From Nitrosomonadales bacterium (GTDB taxonomy: Bacteria; Pseudomonadota; Gammaproteobacteria; Burkholderiales; SG8-39), in contig SBAS01000065.1 of NCBI GenBank assembly GCA_005240145.1, positions 1 to 34,294 of the forward strand: DNA of 34,294 nt, read 5' to 3'. Shown here in pieces: positions 16,464-24,333 of this stretch. The notes under the pieces are model-generated. The model saw only the letters and a list, made by a program, of their open reading frames with translations, was not told where the DNA came from and did no database searches. The position numbers and the translations under genes are program-made. Position 1 is the stretch's first letter. Each line of letters starts with the position of its first letter.

Positions 16464-17256
16464 GCAGCGCTGCGAGCACCGGCGCGGTGTCGGGGCGTAC
16501 CCCGCGCCAGACGAGGAAGGATTCCGCCGCTTGCTCGACCAGCATGCCGGCGCCGTCGCGCGCTTCGGCGCCCGCGGCGCGCGCCATGGCAAGAAACGGG
16601 GTGTCGCGCCCGTACACCATGTCGTAGCCGAGCGCGCCCGGCGCGAATGCGCCCGGCGGCAGCGGCGGTGCTTCGTCCGTGAGGCCGCTCGAGGTGGCGT
16701 TGATGAGCAGGTCGAATTGCGCATCGCCCAGATCGCCGTAGCCGCCGCCCCCGGTGGCGCCAAAACGCTGCGCCAGCGAGCGCGCTCTGGCCGCGGTGCG
16801 GTTCGCAATCACGAGGCGCTGCGGCCGCGCCGCAAGCAGCGGTCCGAGCACGCCCTGCGCCGCGCCGCCCGCTCCCATCAGCAGCACGCGCTTGCCCGCG
16901 AGCGCACGCCCGAGGTTGGCGGTAATGTCGCGCAGCAGGCCGATGCCATCGGTGTTGTCGCCGCGCAGGCCGCCGGCTTCGAAAATGAGCGTGTTCACCA
17001 CTCCTGCGGCACGAGCTCTTGTGCTGAGGGCGTCCCGGCAAAGGTCGAACGCCTGCGCTTTGAACGGCACGGTGACGTTTGCGCCGCGCGCGCCTGCCTG
17101 CCGAAATTCTTCCACGCTGCGCGCGAAACCTGCGAGCGGCGCTTCAAGCCGCGTGTATTCGATTTCCTGGCGCGTCTGGCGCGCGAACTGGGCGTGAATC
17201 CACGGCGATTTCGAGTGGGCGACGGGATTGCCGATCACCGCATAGCGATCGGCCAT
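16453..17256 (-). CDS. aroE: Shikimate dehydrogenase (NADP+)
   Basis: A 267-residue enzyme that reduces 3-dehydroshikimate to shikimate in aromatic amino acid synthesis. The substrate site shows NPVAHSKSPWIH, NVTVPFK with catalytic Lys66, and GDNTDGIGLL with Asp103. The Rossmann loop GAGGAAQGVLGPLL is followed by the NRTAARA motif that favours NADP. Full length. It begins 3 nt after the TonB-like gene ends. The type II 3-dehydroquinate dehydratase of the same pathway (aroQ) lies further along at 23347. Confidence 0.95.
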   Translation of the reverse strand: MADRYAVIGNPVAHSKSPWIHAQFARQTRQEIEYTRLEAPLAGFARSVEEFRQAGARGANVTVPFKAQAFDLCRDALSTRARAAGVVNTLIFEAGGLRGDNTDGIGLLRDITANLGRALAGKRVLLMGAGGAAQGVLGPLLAARPQRLVIANRTAARARSLAQRFGATGGGGYGDLGDAQFDLLINATSSGLTDEAPPLPPGAFAPGALGYDMVYGRDTPFLAMARAAGAEARDGAGMLVEQAAESFLVWRGVRPDTAPVLAALREN

Positions 17257-17259
17257 GCC

Positions 17260-18174
17260 CTACTCGGTCCAGACCTTGTCGCCCTGAGCGAAGAACCACG
17301 TGCGGGTGATCACCAGCAGGTCGGTGTCCTTGCGGATGTCGGCCGAGAACGCCGAAAACGGCGCCGCCATCTGCACAATGCGGAACGCGGCCTGGTCGAG
17401 CACCTTGAGGCCCGAGGCCCTGTTGAGGTCGATTGATTCCACCGAGCCATCGGCACGAATCGTCACTGTCAGCTGCAGCGTGCCGTAGAGCTTGCCGCGC
17501 GCCTCGGCCGGATAGTTGTGCGTGCCGAGCTTCTCGATCTTGGCGCGCCACTCTTCCTCATACTGCGCGAAGCGGTACTCGCGCGTGTTGGCACCGATGA
17601 AACGCTTGCGCGGCCGCTCCTGGTAGGCGTGCGTCTGGCGCGCGATCTGGGCCTGCAGATTGAGGATCGCCAGCGAGCGCTCCGCCAGGTCGCGCCCGAA
17701 AACCTGCGGCGGCGCCTCCTCGGCTGCCTGGCGCGCCGATTCGGTGGGCGCTCTGGTGCCGGTATCGCGGCTCAGCGCGAGAAGCCGCTGCTGCTGCGCT
17801 TCCAGTTCGGGCTGGCGGCGCTGGGTTTCGGCCAGATCGCGCCCGGGATCGCGCGGGTTGGTGACCGGCGCGGCGGTGGTCGCGCGGCGCTTGTCGTCGG
17901 TGTTGCCGCCGCCGTCCAGGTTCGCTTGCGCGAGCGCCTTGGCGCCCGAGGGCTTGTCGCGCGTCTTGGAATTCACCAGGATCACTTCGAGCGGCTGGCT
18001 GGCGGATTTCCAGCGCAACGCGTCCGGAAAACGGAACTGGATCGTCAACAGGACGGCATGCAGGAAAATGGAAACCGCGATCGAGATCGCCAGCACGCGG
18101 GACTGGCGGTCCAGGCCGCTCCAGTATTCACGCGGATCCAGCAAAGGGTTTGCGGTGGCGCCGTGCAAATTCAC
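17260..18174 (-). CDS. TonB-family C-terminal domain protein
   Basis: A 304-residue protein. One membrane segment (about residues 27-47, ISIAVSIFLHAVLLTIQF) is followed by a long charged, Gln/Arg/Ala-rich periplasmic region (about 60-200). A C-terminal domain reads HNYPAEARGKLYGTLQLTVT, then IRADGSVESIDLNRASG and VLDQAAFRIVQMAAPF. That pattern is the TonB C-terminal fold, which transmits proton-motive energy to outer-membrane receptors. Unlike classic TonB it has no long Pro-Glu/Pro-Lys spacer, and no ExbB/ExbD genes are nearby, so its receptor is unknown. The start is uncertain: a GTG at 18174 with a poor ribosome site, or a nearby TTG. Confidence 0.85.
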   Translation of the reverse strand: MNLHGATANPLLDPREYWSGLDRQSRVLAISIAVSIFLHAVLLTIQFRFPDALRWKSASQPLEVILVNSKTRDKPSGAKALAQANLDGGGNTDDKRRATTAAPVTNPRDPGRDLAETQRRQPELEAQQQRLLALSRDTGTRAPTESARQAAEEAPPQVFGRDLAERSLAILNLQAQIARQTHAYQERPRKRFIGANTREYRFAQYEEEWRAKIEKLGTHNYPAEARGKLYGTLQLTVTIRADGSVESIDLNRASGLKVLDQAAFRIVQMAAPFSAFSADIRKDTDLLVITRTWFFAQGDKVWTE

Positions 18175-18235
18175 CTCATGAAGCGAAGTTCTCCAGCCAT
18201 TTTAGGCTCTGAGCGGCGATTCCGCTTGTGCAGGA

Positions 18236-20101
18236 TTACACGGGGGCGACCGGACCCAGCGTCTCGCGCCAGGTGCAGGCCAGAGTGCGCTCGATGAGGT
18301 CGGGTGCGGCGAGCGCCAGCCGCACGCGCTGACCGGCCGCGAGCACCGGCAGCGACGGCACGCGTACCGCCAGCGGCAGGCCGTCGAGGCGCACCAGGTT
18401 TTCGCGCACCACTACGCCCTCGGCCTGCTCCACACCCTCCTGCGCCAGCCAGCGCAGGCACCAGTAGTGCTCCATCGCGCGCTGATGCTCGTCGTAGCCT
18501 GCGGTGGTGACTTCGAAGTCGCGCAGCGCCGCGAGCAGCGCCTCGGAGCTGCGCGCAAAGGGCGGCGGCCGGCCGCGCAGGCAGGCCACCAGCTGCCACT
18601 GATTCACGAGATCCACGTAGCGGCGCAGCGGCGAGGTCATCCAGGCATAGGTCGCGACGCCCAGGCCTTCGTGCATTTCGGCGCGCACGCTCAGCCTGAC
18701 CTTGCCCGAGGACTGCACGCGGTAGATGCCGGCGACGTCCTTCTCGGCGAGCTGCTCGCCCCAGCTCGTGTTGGCGAGGATCATGAGCTCCGCGACGAGC
18801 TTGTCGAGCGGCGCGCCGCGCTTGCGCGCATGGATCGAGACGCGCTCGTCCGTGACACGGAACGTGTAGTCGACGTTGCTGGCATTGACGCTGGGCTTGC
18901 CGCGCAGTTTCTCGAGTGCCAGCGCGAGCAGCCAGAGGGTATGCAGTTCGGTTTCGAACGCGAGGCCTAGCCGCGCGGCGTGGGGTCCGCCCGCCTCGAA
19001 AGCGGCGTTCAGCGCCCCCTGCGCGTCATGGCGCAGGTTGGCGGCAACTTTGACGCGCTCGAGCCTGGTATGCCGGCCGCGCAGCGCGAAATCCTGCGCC
19101 CCCACGTTCAGGTACAGCGACAGGACCGGCCGCTCCTCGCCCTCGTCGAGCGACAGGCGCCCGACCGCGTCATCGGGGAGCATGGTGAACTTGCGCCCCG
19201 GCATGTAGGCCGTCGAGAGCCGCGCGCGCGCGATCGCGTCGAGCGCAGAGCCAGGCGCGAAGGCGAGGCCCGGTGCGGCGATATGGATGCCGACGCGCAT
19301 TTCGTCCTCCCCGACCCGCGTCACCGAGAAGGCGTCGTCGATCTCCGTGGTGCCGATGTCGTCCAGGCTGAAGGCCTGACAGGCGGCCAGCGGCAGGTCC
19401 TCGGGAAGGATCGGCGACTCGTGCGCCGGAAACCCGGTGCCCCTGGGATAGAACTCGTGCACGAAGCGCCCAAGGTGGTAGGCATGGCTGTCGCCGAGCA
19501 GGCCGCAGCGCTCAAACAGGCGCGCCGCGGTTAAACCGGTCTGCGCGCAGGCCTCCTCGAGGGCCTTGCTCTCGGGTTTGGCGCGGTCCGGCGCATACAG
19601 CAGCTCGTCGCGCAGCTGTGCAATCTCCGGCGGGCACTCGTAGCGCGCGAGCTGTTCCGTCCAGGCGCCGATTTTCTCCTGCAGGAGCTTTTTCTTCTCC
19701 ACCCCGGCCAGCGCAAGCTTGAGCGTCTCGGCCGGCGCGGCCTGAAAGCGACCCTTGCCGCGGCGATAGAAATACATCGGCGCCGAATGCAGCTTGAACA
19801 GCACCCCTGCGCTTTCCACGGGCGCCGGTTCGCGCCCGACATAGTCGCGCGCCAGGTCCTCGAAGCCGAATTCGGCTCCCTTGCGGCACTGCCAGAGGAA
19901 CTCCGTATCCAGGCCGTCGGCGAATTTGTGCGCCTCGGCGAGCAATTCCGCCGCCGCGGGCCGCTCGAAACTCAGCACCACGCTTGCCGCCTTGATCTTG
20001 CTGCGGCGACCGTGCGGGGTCTCCACCTGGTAGGAGGCCGGGTTTTGCGACAGCACCGCCGCGGCCTTGTACTCGCCCGCGTCCTCGTACAGGACATTCA
20101 T
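18236..20101 (-). CDS. rnb: RNase II/RNB-family exoribonuclease
   Basis: A 621-residue RNB-domain protein. The catalytic stretch reads SLDDIGTTEIDDAFSV: of the four canonical aspartates, one is Glu, as in the 'TEIDD' subfamily. A late TSPLRRYVDLVNQWQL carries the phosphate-binding arginine. An N-terminal region of about 240 residues replaces the clear cold-shock domains of E. coli RNase II, and a short S1-like tail ends the protein. It should degrade single-stranded RNA from the 3' end to mononucleotides. It starts 2 nt after the esterase gene stops. 61 nt separate its end from the TonB-like gene. Confidence 0.88.
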   Translation of the reverse strand: MNVLYEDAGEYKAAAVLSQNPASYQVETPHGRRSKIKAASVVLSFERPAAAELLAEAHKFADGLDTEFLWQCRKGAEFGFEDLARDYVGREPAPVESAGVLFKLHSAPMYFYRRGKGRFQAAPAETLKLALAGVEKKKLLQEKIGAWTEQLARYECPPEIAQLRDELLYAPDRAKPESKALEEACAQTGLTAARLFERCGLLGDSHAYHLGRFVHEFYPRGTGFPAHESPILPEDLPLAACQAFSLDDIGTTEIDDAFSVTRVGEDEMRVGIHIAAPGLAFAPGSALDAIARARLSTAYMPGRKFTMLPDDAVGRLSLDEGEERPVLSLYLNVGAQDFALRGRHTRLERVKVAANLRHDAQGALNAAFEAGGPHAARLGLAFETELHTLWLLALALEKLRGKPSVNASNVDYTFRVTDERVSIHARKRGAPLDKLVAELMILANTSWGEQLAEKDVAGIYRVQSSGKVRLSVRAEMHEGLGVATYAWMTSPLRRYVDLVNQWQLVACLRGRPPPFARSSEALLAALRDFEVTTAGYDEHQRAMEHYWCLRWLAQEGVEQAEGVVVRENLVRLDGLPLAVRVPSLPVLAAGQRVRLALAAPDLIERTLACTWRETLGPVAPV

Positions 20102-20103
20102 GC

Positions 20104-20667
20104 TCAGCGCCCCATTCCGGCAAAGGCCAGGATGCGCTCGATGTGCTCGGGAAAGCCCTGCAGCGAGTGATCGCCGCCCTCCCGTATGACCGTGCGCGCG
20201 CCGGCGTACTTGTGCACCGCTTCGCGCCAGTCGAGAACCTCGTCGCCTGTCTCCAGCAGCAGGAGATACTTCTCCGGGTCGATGCGCTCGACCAGCAGCG
20301 CGCGCCAGCCTGCCAGATGCGCGCGCGTCAGTTCGTAGGGCGCGCCGGTATGCAGGTTCTTCTGCGTGCCGAGGTAGGCTTCCAGTCCCAGGTGCGGCGT
20401 GATCGCCGGATTGATGAGCACCGCTCTTGCCCCATGTTTCTCGGCGAGATAAGTGGCATAGAAGCCGCCAAGGGATGAGCCCAGATAGCAGACGTTCGAT
20501 TTGCCCCTGACCAGCTTTTCTATTTCCCTGATCGCTTCGCCGGGAGTATCGGGCAGCGCCGGGCAGGCGTAGTGCGAGGCGAGCCCCCTGCCCTCCATGG
20601 TCGAACGCATCAGCTGCGCCTTGTGGGAGGCAGGCGAGCTGTTGAAACCGTGCAGGTAGACCAGCAT
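20104..20667 (-). CDS. YqiA-like alpha/beta-hydrolase (UPF0227 type esterase)
   Basis: A 187-residue small esterase. It begins LVYLHGFNSSPASHK (oxyanion region), has the nucleophile elbow GSSLGGFYATYLAE, and ends with a catalytic His in GGDHSLQGFPEH. The Asp member is probably in LETGDEVLDW. The natural substrate is not known; YqiA of E. coli hydrolyses short acyl esters in vitro. The ATG at 20667 gives the family start; an upstream frame runs into mpl. It lies 7 nt after mpl and 2 nt before rnb, so all three are likely cotranscribed. Confidence 0.88.
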   Translation of the reverse strand: MLVYLHGFNSSPASHKAQLMRSTMEGRGLASHYACPALPDTPGEAIREIEKLVRGKSNVCYLGSSLGGFYATYLAEKHGARAVLINPAITPHLGLEAYLGTQKNLHTGAPYELTRAHLAGWRALLVERIDPEKYLLLLETGDEVLDWREAVHKYAGARTVIREGGDHSLQGFPEHIERILAFAGMGR

Positions 20668-20674
20668 CGCGGCG

Positions 20675-22045
20675 TCAATTCCGCCCGAGCGCGGCAAGCA
20701 GCTTCTGGTGGATGCCATCGAAGCTGCCGTTCGACATCACCAGGATCCGATCGCCGTCGCGCGCTTCGGCCGCGATCGCAGCGACGAGCGCATCGAGCTT
20801 CGCCTCGCAACGGGCGCCCACGCCCAGCTGCGCGAAGAGCGCGGCGGCGTCCCAGGCAATACCTGCGCTGTAGATGTAGACGCGGTCGGCGCGCGCAAAG
20901 CTCGCCGGCAGCGCTTCGGCCATGACGCCTTTTTTCAGCGTGTTGGAGCGCGGCTCGAATACGGCAAGGATGCGCCCGGCGCCATCGCGCTCGCGCGATC
21001 CTTTGATGCGCTCGCGTAGAGCGGCGATGGTTTCCCGGATCGCTGTCGGATGGTGCGCAAAATCGTCGTAGACACCCACGCCCCGTGCCGTGCCTTTCAG
21101 TTCGAGGCGGCGCCGCACGCCGCTAAAACCGGCCAGCGCCTCGAGCGCGGCTTGCGGTTCCACGCCGGCATGGCGCGCGGCGGCGACCGCGGCAAGCGCA
21201 TTCAGGCGGTTGTATTCCCCCGCGAGCGTCCATCGGAGGCGGCCGACTGCCCTGCCCTGCCAGGCAATCTCGACGGTGCCCTCCCTGTCCGGCTCCCCCG
21301 TCTCCCATCCCCCCGCGACACCGAATTCTTCCGTTTGGGTCCAGCACCCGTGCCCGAGAACCCGCTTCAACGCGGGGTCGCGACCGTTGACGATGATCCG
21401 GCCAGAGCTGGAGATGATACGCACCAAATGATGGAATTGGCGCTCGATATCGGCAATATCGCCGAAGATGTCTGCATGATCGAACTCCAGGTTGTTCAGA
21501 ATGGCGGTCTTTGGCCGGTAATGCACGAATTTGGAGCGTTTGTCGAAGAACGCCGTGTCGTACTCATCGGCCTCGATGACGAAGTACTCCGAGGTACCTA
21601 ACCGGGCCGATACGCCCAGATCCGGGGCCAACCCGCCGATGAGGAACCCCGGGGCACGCCCGGTGGAGGCCAGGATCCAGGCAAGCATGGAAGAAACGCT
21701 CGTCTTGCCGTGGGTCCCAGCAACAGCCAGCACCCACTTACCTATCAATGCGTGCTCGGCCAGCCACTGCGGGCCAGAAACGTAGCGATCGCCACGGTCG
21801 AGGATCGCCTCCATGAGCTGATTGCCGCGCGTCACGACGTTGCCTACCACCCACAGATCCGGGGCGAGGCGGAGCTGGTCAGCGCCGTAGCCTTCTAGGA
21901 GTTCGATGCCGAGCGCGCTCAATTGCTCGCTCATCGGCGGATAGACCTTGGCATCGCAACCGGTAACGCGATACCCCGCCTGCTTCGCAATGGCGGCGAC
22001 GCCGCCCATGAAGGTGCCGCAGATGCCGAGAATGTGGAGATGCAC
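20675..22045 (-). CDS. mpl: UDP-N-acetylmuramate:L-alanyl-gamma-D-glutamyl-meso-diaminopimelate ligase
   Basis: A 456-residue Mur-family ligase that attaches recycled murein tripeptide to UDP-MurNAc. It opens with HLHILGICGTFMGGVAAIAK, has the ATP loop VAGTHGKTSVSSMLAW, the EADEYDTAFFDKRSKF segment characteristic of Mpl (MurC lacks this form) and a late GVYDDFAHHPTAIRETI. Length matches the E. coli enzyme (457). The GTG at 22045 is chosen because the family starts at the HxHILG strand; longer readings cross the divergent promoter region. It is the first gene of an mpl-esterase-rnb transcript. Confidence 0.94.
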   Translation of the reverse strand: MHLHILGICGTFMGGVAAIAKQAGYRVTGCDAKVYPPMSEQLSALGIELLEGYGADQLRLAPDLWVVGNVVTRGNQLMEAILDRGDRYVSGPQWLAEHALIGKWVLAVAGTHGKTSVSSMLAWILASTGRAPGFLIGGLAPDLGVSARLGTSEYFVIEADEYDTAFFDKRSKFVHYRPKTAILNNLEFDHADIFGDIADIERQFHHLVRIISSSGRIIVNGRDPALKRVLGHGCWTQTEEFGVAGGWETGEPDREGTVEIAWQGRAVGRLRWTLAGEYNRLNALAAVAAARHAGVEPQAALEALAGFSGVRRRLELKGTARGVGVYDDFAHHPTAIRETIAALRERIKGSRERDGAGRILAVFEPRSNTLKKGVMAEALPASFARADRVYIYSAGIAWDAAALFAQLGVGARCEAKLDALVAAIAAEARDGDRILVMSNGSFDGIHQKLLAALGRN

Positions 22046-22076
22046 TGCGAATGCTGCCGGCCGGGGGAAGGCGGCG

Positions 22077-22082
22077 ATTGTA
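22077..22082 (-). promoter_or_regulatory. -10 box for mpl
   Basis: TACAAT on the minus strand, 31 nt before the mpl GTG, in a GCGTACAATCGCC context. The -35 position has only GCGATC. It is divergent from the TATGAT box at 22097-22102, the two being 14 nt apart, so the two polymerases would interfere. Confidence 0.45.
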
Positions 22083-22096
22083 CGCGAGCACTGCGC

Positions 22097-22102
22097 TATG
22101 AT
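22097..22102 (+). promoter_or_regulatory. -10 box for the gene at 22110
   Basis: TATGAT on the plus strand ends 7 nt before the ATG at 22110. Transcription would begin at or next to the start codon, giving a leaderless message. No good -35 hexamer is seen. Confidence 0.45.
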
Positions 22103-22109
22103 CGCCCGC

Positions 22110-22748
22110 ATGAGCCGCAATAACGGGCGGCAAAACGGCATGCGGGCACGCATCGCGGCCGCGGCGGCCCGCCTCATGGCCGAAGACGGCATCAACGACT
22201 TCGCGCTCGCCAAGAGAAAAGCCGCGCGCGCGCTGGGCGCGGCCCCGACCGAGGGCCTGCCGGGCAACGACGAAATCGAAACCGAGCTGCGCGCCTACCT
22301 CGCGCTCTACCAGGCCGAGGAGCATCCGGAGCGCGTCGCCGGGCTGCGCGCCATCGCGCTCGAGGCGATGAACGTGCTGGAGCGATTCAAGCCCTATCTC
22401 ACCGGGACGGTGCTCGCGGGCACTGCCGGCCCGTACGCGGAAATCGAGCTGCAGCTCTTTCCGGAAAGCACCAAGGAGGTCGAGCTCTTCCTCATCGAGC
22501 GCAACATTGCCTACGCGGCGAGCGACGAGCGGCGCTACACCGGCGATCGCGCGCGCGCCGTGGCGGTGATCACGCTCGACTGGCAGGGCGTGGCGCTGAT
22601 CCTGTCGGTGTTCGATCCACGCGACGAGCGCTCGGCGCTCAAGACCACGCGCGCCGGCCGCGTAACGGTTCGTGCCGGGATCGCGGAGGTGCGCGCCCTG
22701 GTGGAACTTAAGCCGGGCGGTGCGGCGCATGAAGCCCGGCCGGCGTGA
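22110..22748 (+). CDS. Uncharacterised protein divergent from mpl
   Basis: A 212-residue protein I cannot assign. The N-terminal 35 residues (RIAAAAARLMAEDGINDFAL then AKRKAARALG) resemble the helix pattern at the start of TetR regulators, but no full DNA-binding domain follows. The middle (GTVLAGTAGPYAEIELQLFP then VELFLIERNIAY) looks like a nucleotidyltransferase-type beta sheet (GT...xIxL), with the usual aspartates replaced by glutamates. The rest is beta-rich. There is no signal peptide or membrane segment. The ATG at 22110 fits a leaderless start; an ATG at 22098 lies inside the -10 box. It overlaps the thioredoxin gene by 20 nt. I recall similar proteins beside mpl in betaproteobacteria but could not check. 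Confidence 0.8.
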   Translation: MSRNNGRQNGMRARIAAAAARLMAEDGINDFALAKRKAARALGAAPTEGLPGNDEIETELRAYLALYQAEEHPERVAGLRAIALEAMNVLERFKPYLTGTVLAGTAGPYAEIELQLFPESTKEVELFLIERNIAYAASDERRYTGDRARAVAVITLDWQGVALILSVFDPRDERSALKTTRAGRVTVRAGIAEVRALVELKPGGAAHEARPA

Positions 22749-23292
22749 AGCCCTGATTCTTGGCGCCGCGGGCCTGGCGGCCGCCGCGGCCGGCTTCCTG
22801 CTCGGGCCGCTCGTGCTCCGATCTACCGGGAATGACGGTTCGGGCGAGGCCTCGGGAACCGGCGATAGCGCGCTGCGTGCCGGCGCCTTCCCGGATTTGA
22901 CCGGACAGATACGCCGGCTGAGCGAGTGGCGGGGAAGGGTCCTGGTCTGCAACTTCTGGGCGACCTGGTGCGCGCCCTGCCGGGAGGAAATCCCCATGCT
23001 CATGACGGTAAGGGCAAAATATGCCTCAGCCGGACTGGAGATTGTCGGTATCGCCGTTGATAATCCCACTAACGTCCGTCAATTTGCAGCAACGTTCAAG
23101 ATCTCGTATCCGGTCCTACTGGCCGAAGCCGATGGGCTCGACCTGATGCGGGCGCTCGGGAATAGCGGCGGAGGCCTGCCCTACACGGTGGTCGCGGATC
23201 GGCAGGGCGGGGTCGTGTATCGCAGGCTGGGGGTATTGAAGGAGGCGGACCTGGATGCGATCCTCGCCCCATTGGCTCGGAACGCCGCCTAA
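22729..23292 (+). CDS. TlpA/ResA-like thioredoxin-fold protein, exported
   Basis: A 187-residue thiol-disulfide oxidoreductase. An N-terminal twin-arginine-like start (GRREALILGAAG) and hydrophobic stretch (residues 9-30) suggest export or membrane anchoring. The thioredoxin domain holds FWATWCAPCREEIPML with redox Cys81 and Cys84, and a cis-proline region in SGGGLPYTVVADRQG. Members reduce cysteines in the periplasm, for example for cytochrome c maturation; no such partners are nearby. The ATG at 22729 overlaps the previous gene by 20 nt. Whether export uses Tat or Sec cannot be decided. Confidence 0.9.
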   Translation: MKPGRREALILGAAGLAAAAAGFLLGPLVLRSTGNDGSGEASGTGDSALRAGAFPDLTGQIRRLSEWRGRVLVCNFWATWCAPCREEIPMLMTVRAKYASAGLEIVGIAVDNPTNVRQFAATFKISYPVLLAEADGLDLMRALGNSGGGLPYTVVADRQGGVVYRRLGVLKEADLDAILAPLARNAA

Positions 23293-23321
23293 GGGAGAGG
23301 GAAGGGAAGGGCAATTTCGGC

Positions 23322-23327
23322 TAAAAT
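23322..23327 (+). promoter_or_regulatory. -10 box for the aroQ-accB-accC run
   Basis: TAAAAT in a GGCTAAAATGCC context, 19 nt before the aroQ ATG at 23347. The -35 region (GGGAAG at 17 nt spacing) is poor. The preceding 30 nt are a G/A-rich tract. Confidence 0.5.
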
Positions 23328-23346
23328 GCCACCTTCTGTAGCGAAC

Positions 23347-23811
23347 ATGACCAAAAAACCGAAATCCAAATCCGTACTGGTATTGCACGGCCCCAACCTG
23401 AACCTGCTCGGCACGCGCGAGCCCGGGATCTACGGCCGTGAAACCCTCGAACTCATCAACCGCCGTCTGCTCTCCAGCGCGAGGGAGGCGGGGATCGGGC
23501 TGGAGTGCTTCCAGACCAACCACGAGGGGGTCATGGTCGACCGTGTCCAGGAGGCTGGGCGACAAGGGGTCGGCTTCATCGTACTCAATCCGGCCGCCTT
23601 TACCTACTCCAGCATCGCCCTGCGCGATGCCCTGACCGCGGTGCAGATCCCGTTCATCGAGGTGCATCTGTCCAATATCCACGCCCGCGAACCCTGGCGC
23701 GCGCAATCCCATTTCACCGCGGTCGCCGTCGGCAGCATTCTCGGCCTGGGCGGCCGCGGCTACGACCTGGCTCTCGACTACGCCATCGCGCGGCTGCAGT
23801 CCCGCCGCTGA
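23347..23811 (+). CDS. aroQ: 3-dehydroquinate dehydratase, type II
   Basis: A 154-residue type II dehydroquinase, which forms a dodecamer and converts 3-dehydroquinate to 3-dehydroshikimate. Motifs: VLHGPNLNLLGTREPGIYG with catalytic Tyr, QTNHEGVMVDRVQEA, IVLNPAAFTYSSIALRDAL, and FIEVHLSNIHAREPWR with the catalytic His. The ATG at 23347 starts MTKKPKSKSV; an earlier ATG at 23326 overlaps the -10 box. In many betaproteobacteria aroQ sits directly before accB, as here. Confidence 0.96.
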   Translation: MTKKPKSKSVLVLHGPNLNLLGTREPGIYGRETLELINRRLLSSAREAGIGLECFQTNHEGVMVDRVQEAGRQGVGFIVLNPAAFTYSSIALRDALTAVQIPFIEVHLSNIHAREPWRAQSHFTAVAVGSILGLGGRGYDLALDYAIARLQSRR

Positions 23812-23832
23812 CTCGTTACCGCTAATCCGGAT

Positions 23833-23849
23833 GGCGGGCCTGGCCCGCC
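23833..23849 (+). promoter_or_regulatory. GC hairpin just before the accB ribosome site
   Basis: GGCGGGC-CTG-GCCCGCC forms a 7-bp perfect stem with a 3-nt loop in the 53-nt aroQ-accB gap. It is followed by GCAGGAGAGAAAATC and the accB ATG, with no T-run, so it is not a normal terminator. It could affect processing or initiation. Confidence 0.5.
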
Positions 23850-23864
23850 GCAGGAGAGAAAATC

Positions 23865-24326
23865 ATGGACCTGCGCAAGCTGAAGAAGCTCATCGACCTG
23901 GTTCAGGAGTCAGGCATCGGCGAGCTCGAAATCACCGAAGGCGAAGAACGCGTGCGCATCGCGCGCGGCGGAGCCGTCAGCGTCACCCCGCTAGCCGCCC
24001 CTGCCCCCGCCGGCATCGCCGTGCCCGCCGTCGCCGCTGCGGCGGCGCCAGCCACGCCGCCCGCGCAGGGCGCCGCCGAACCGGCGCCGGAAGGGCACCT
24101 CGTCAAGTCGCCGATGGTGGGGACGTTCTATCGCGCCCCCTCGCCCGAGGGCAAGCCCTTCGTCGATGTCGGCGCCACGATCAAGGCCGGCGACACGGTC
24201 TGCGTCATCGAGGCGATGAAACTCATGAACGAGATCGAGTCCGACGCCTCGGGCGTGGTGAAGGCGATCCTGGTCGAGAACGGCCAGCCGGTCGAATACG
24301 GCCAGGCCCTCTTCGTCATTGGATAG
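23865..24326 (+). CDS. accB: Biotin carboxyl carrier protein of acetyl-CoA carboxylase
   Basis: A 153-residue carrier. The N-terminal region ([18 protein letters not shown]) leads to an Ala/Pro-rich flexible linker (about 42-75). The biotinyl domain carries Lys119 in [14 protein letters not shown]. Biotin on this lysine is carboxylated by AccC and passed to the AccA/AccD transferase to form malonyl-CoA for fatty acid synthesis. A GGAGAG site lies upstream of the ATG. accC follows 7 nt later. Confidence 0.97.
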   Translation: MDLRKLKKLIDLVQESGIGELEITEGEERVRIARGGAVSVTPLAAPAPAGIAVPAVAAAAAPATPPAQGAAEPAPEGHLVKSPMVGTFYRAPSPEGKPFVDVGATIKAGDTVCVIEAMKLMNEIESDASGVVKAILVENGQPVEYGQALFVIG

Positions 24327-24333
24327 CTGAGCG

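Noticed and set aside
21879-23069. 396-codon minus-strand open frame across the mpl start and the thioredoxin gene
   Set aside because: It is antisense to two better supported genes and the protein shows no family pattern.
23833-23849. Rho-independent terminator between aroQ and accB
   Set aside because: The stem is good but no T-run follows; the next bases are the accB ribosome site.
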